Source of the DNA: Arcobacter sp. UBA7394
GTDB taxonomy: Bacteria; Campylobacterota; Campylobacteria; Campylobacterales; Arcobacteraceae
DNA: 6,087 nt
Reading direction: 5' to 3'
NCBI GenBank assembly: GCA_002470185.1
Contig: DKNG01000118.1
Span: forward strand, 1-6,087
Part shown: piece by piece, positions 6,078-6,087 of the stretch
How positions within the stretch are numbered: the stretch's first letter is position 1
Layout: each line of letters opens with the position of its first letter
Position numbers and translations under genes: made by a program
The notes under the pieces: generated by a model
What the model was told of the DNA's origin: nothing
Database searches by the model: none
Seen by the model: the letters and a program-made list of their open reading frames with translations, nothing else

Positions 6078-6087
6078 ATTATAAAAA

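Noticed and set aside
1..6087. CRISPR array, tRNA, rRNA, insertion sequence or prophage genes
   Set aside because: No regularly spaced repeats, cloverleaf-like stretches, transposase motifs or terminal repeats were seen on either strand.

Overview
The window comes from an AT-rich bacterium. The codon use, the protein style and the gene types (short PepSY membrane protein, TonB-dependent receptor, Cache/HisKA_2 kinase paired with a winged-helix regulator) fit the Campylobacterota, most likely an Arcobacter-like organism. That placement is inferred from sequence character only.

Layout: positions 1-543 (minus) hold the N-terminal part of a MoxR-type AAA+ ATPase that runs off the left edge. Positions 597-2426 (minus) encode a membrane sensor histidine kinase with a large extracytoplasmic sensor, a HAMP domain and a HisKA_2/HATPase_c core. 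Positions 2426-3157 (minus) encode its likely partner, a receiver plus OmpR-type winged-helix response regulator; its stop overlaps the kinase start by one base (TAATG). A 248-base divergent control region (3158-3405) follows. To the right on the plus strand are a TonB-dependent outer-membrane receptor (3406-5433) and, 7 bases later, a small three-helix PepSY-type inner-membrane protein (5441-6031). An inverted repeat at 6041-6077 probably ends that operon.

The control region is the most informative part. It carries two nearly identical 15-base Fur-like palindromes (13 of 15 positions the same), one next to each divergent operon. It also has an 11-base-period direct repeat of GTGATTAT just upstream of the receptor, the spacing expected for an OmpR-family regulator. 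The simplest model is a self-contained iron or metallophore uptake module. In it, Fur-like repression shuts both operons when metal is plentiful, while the two-component system senses an external signal and activates the receptor/PepSY operon. The receptor would import the chelate across the outer membrane, and the PepSY protein would act on it, perhaps reductively, at the inner membrane. The substrate cannot be read from the sequence, and no TonB, ABC transporter or siderophore synthesis gene lies within the window.
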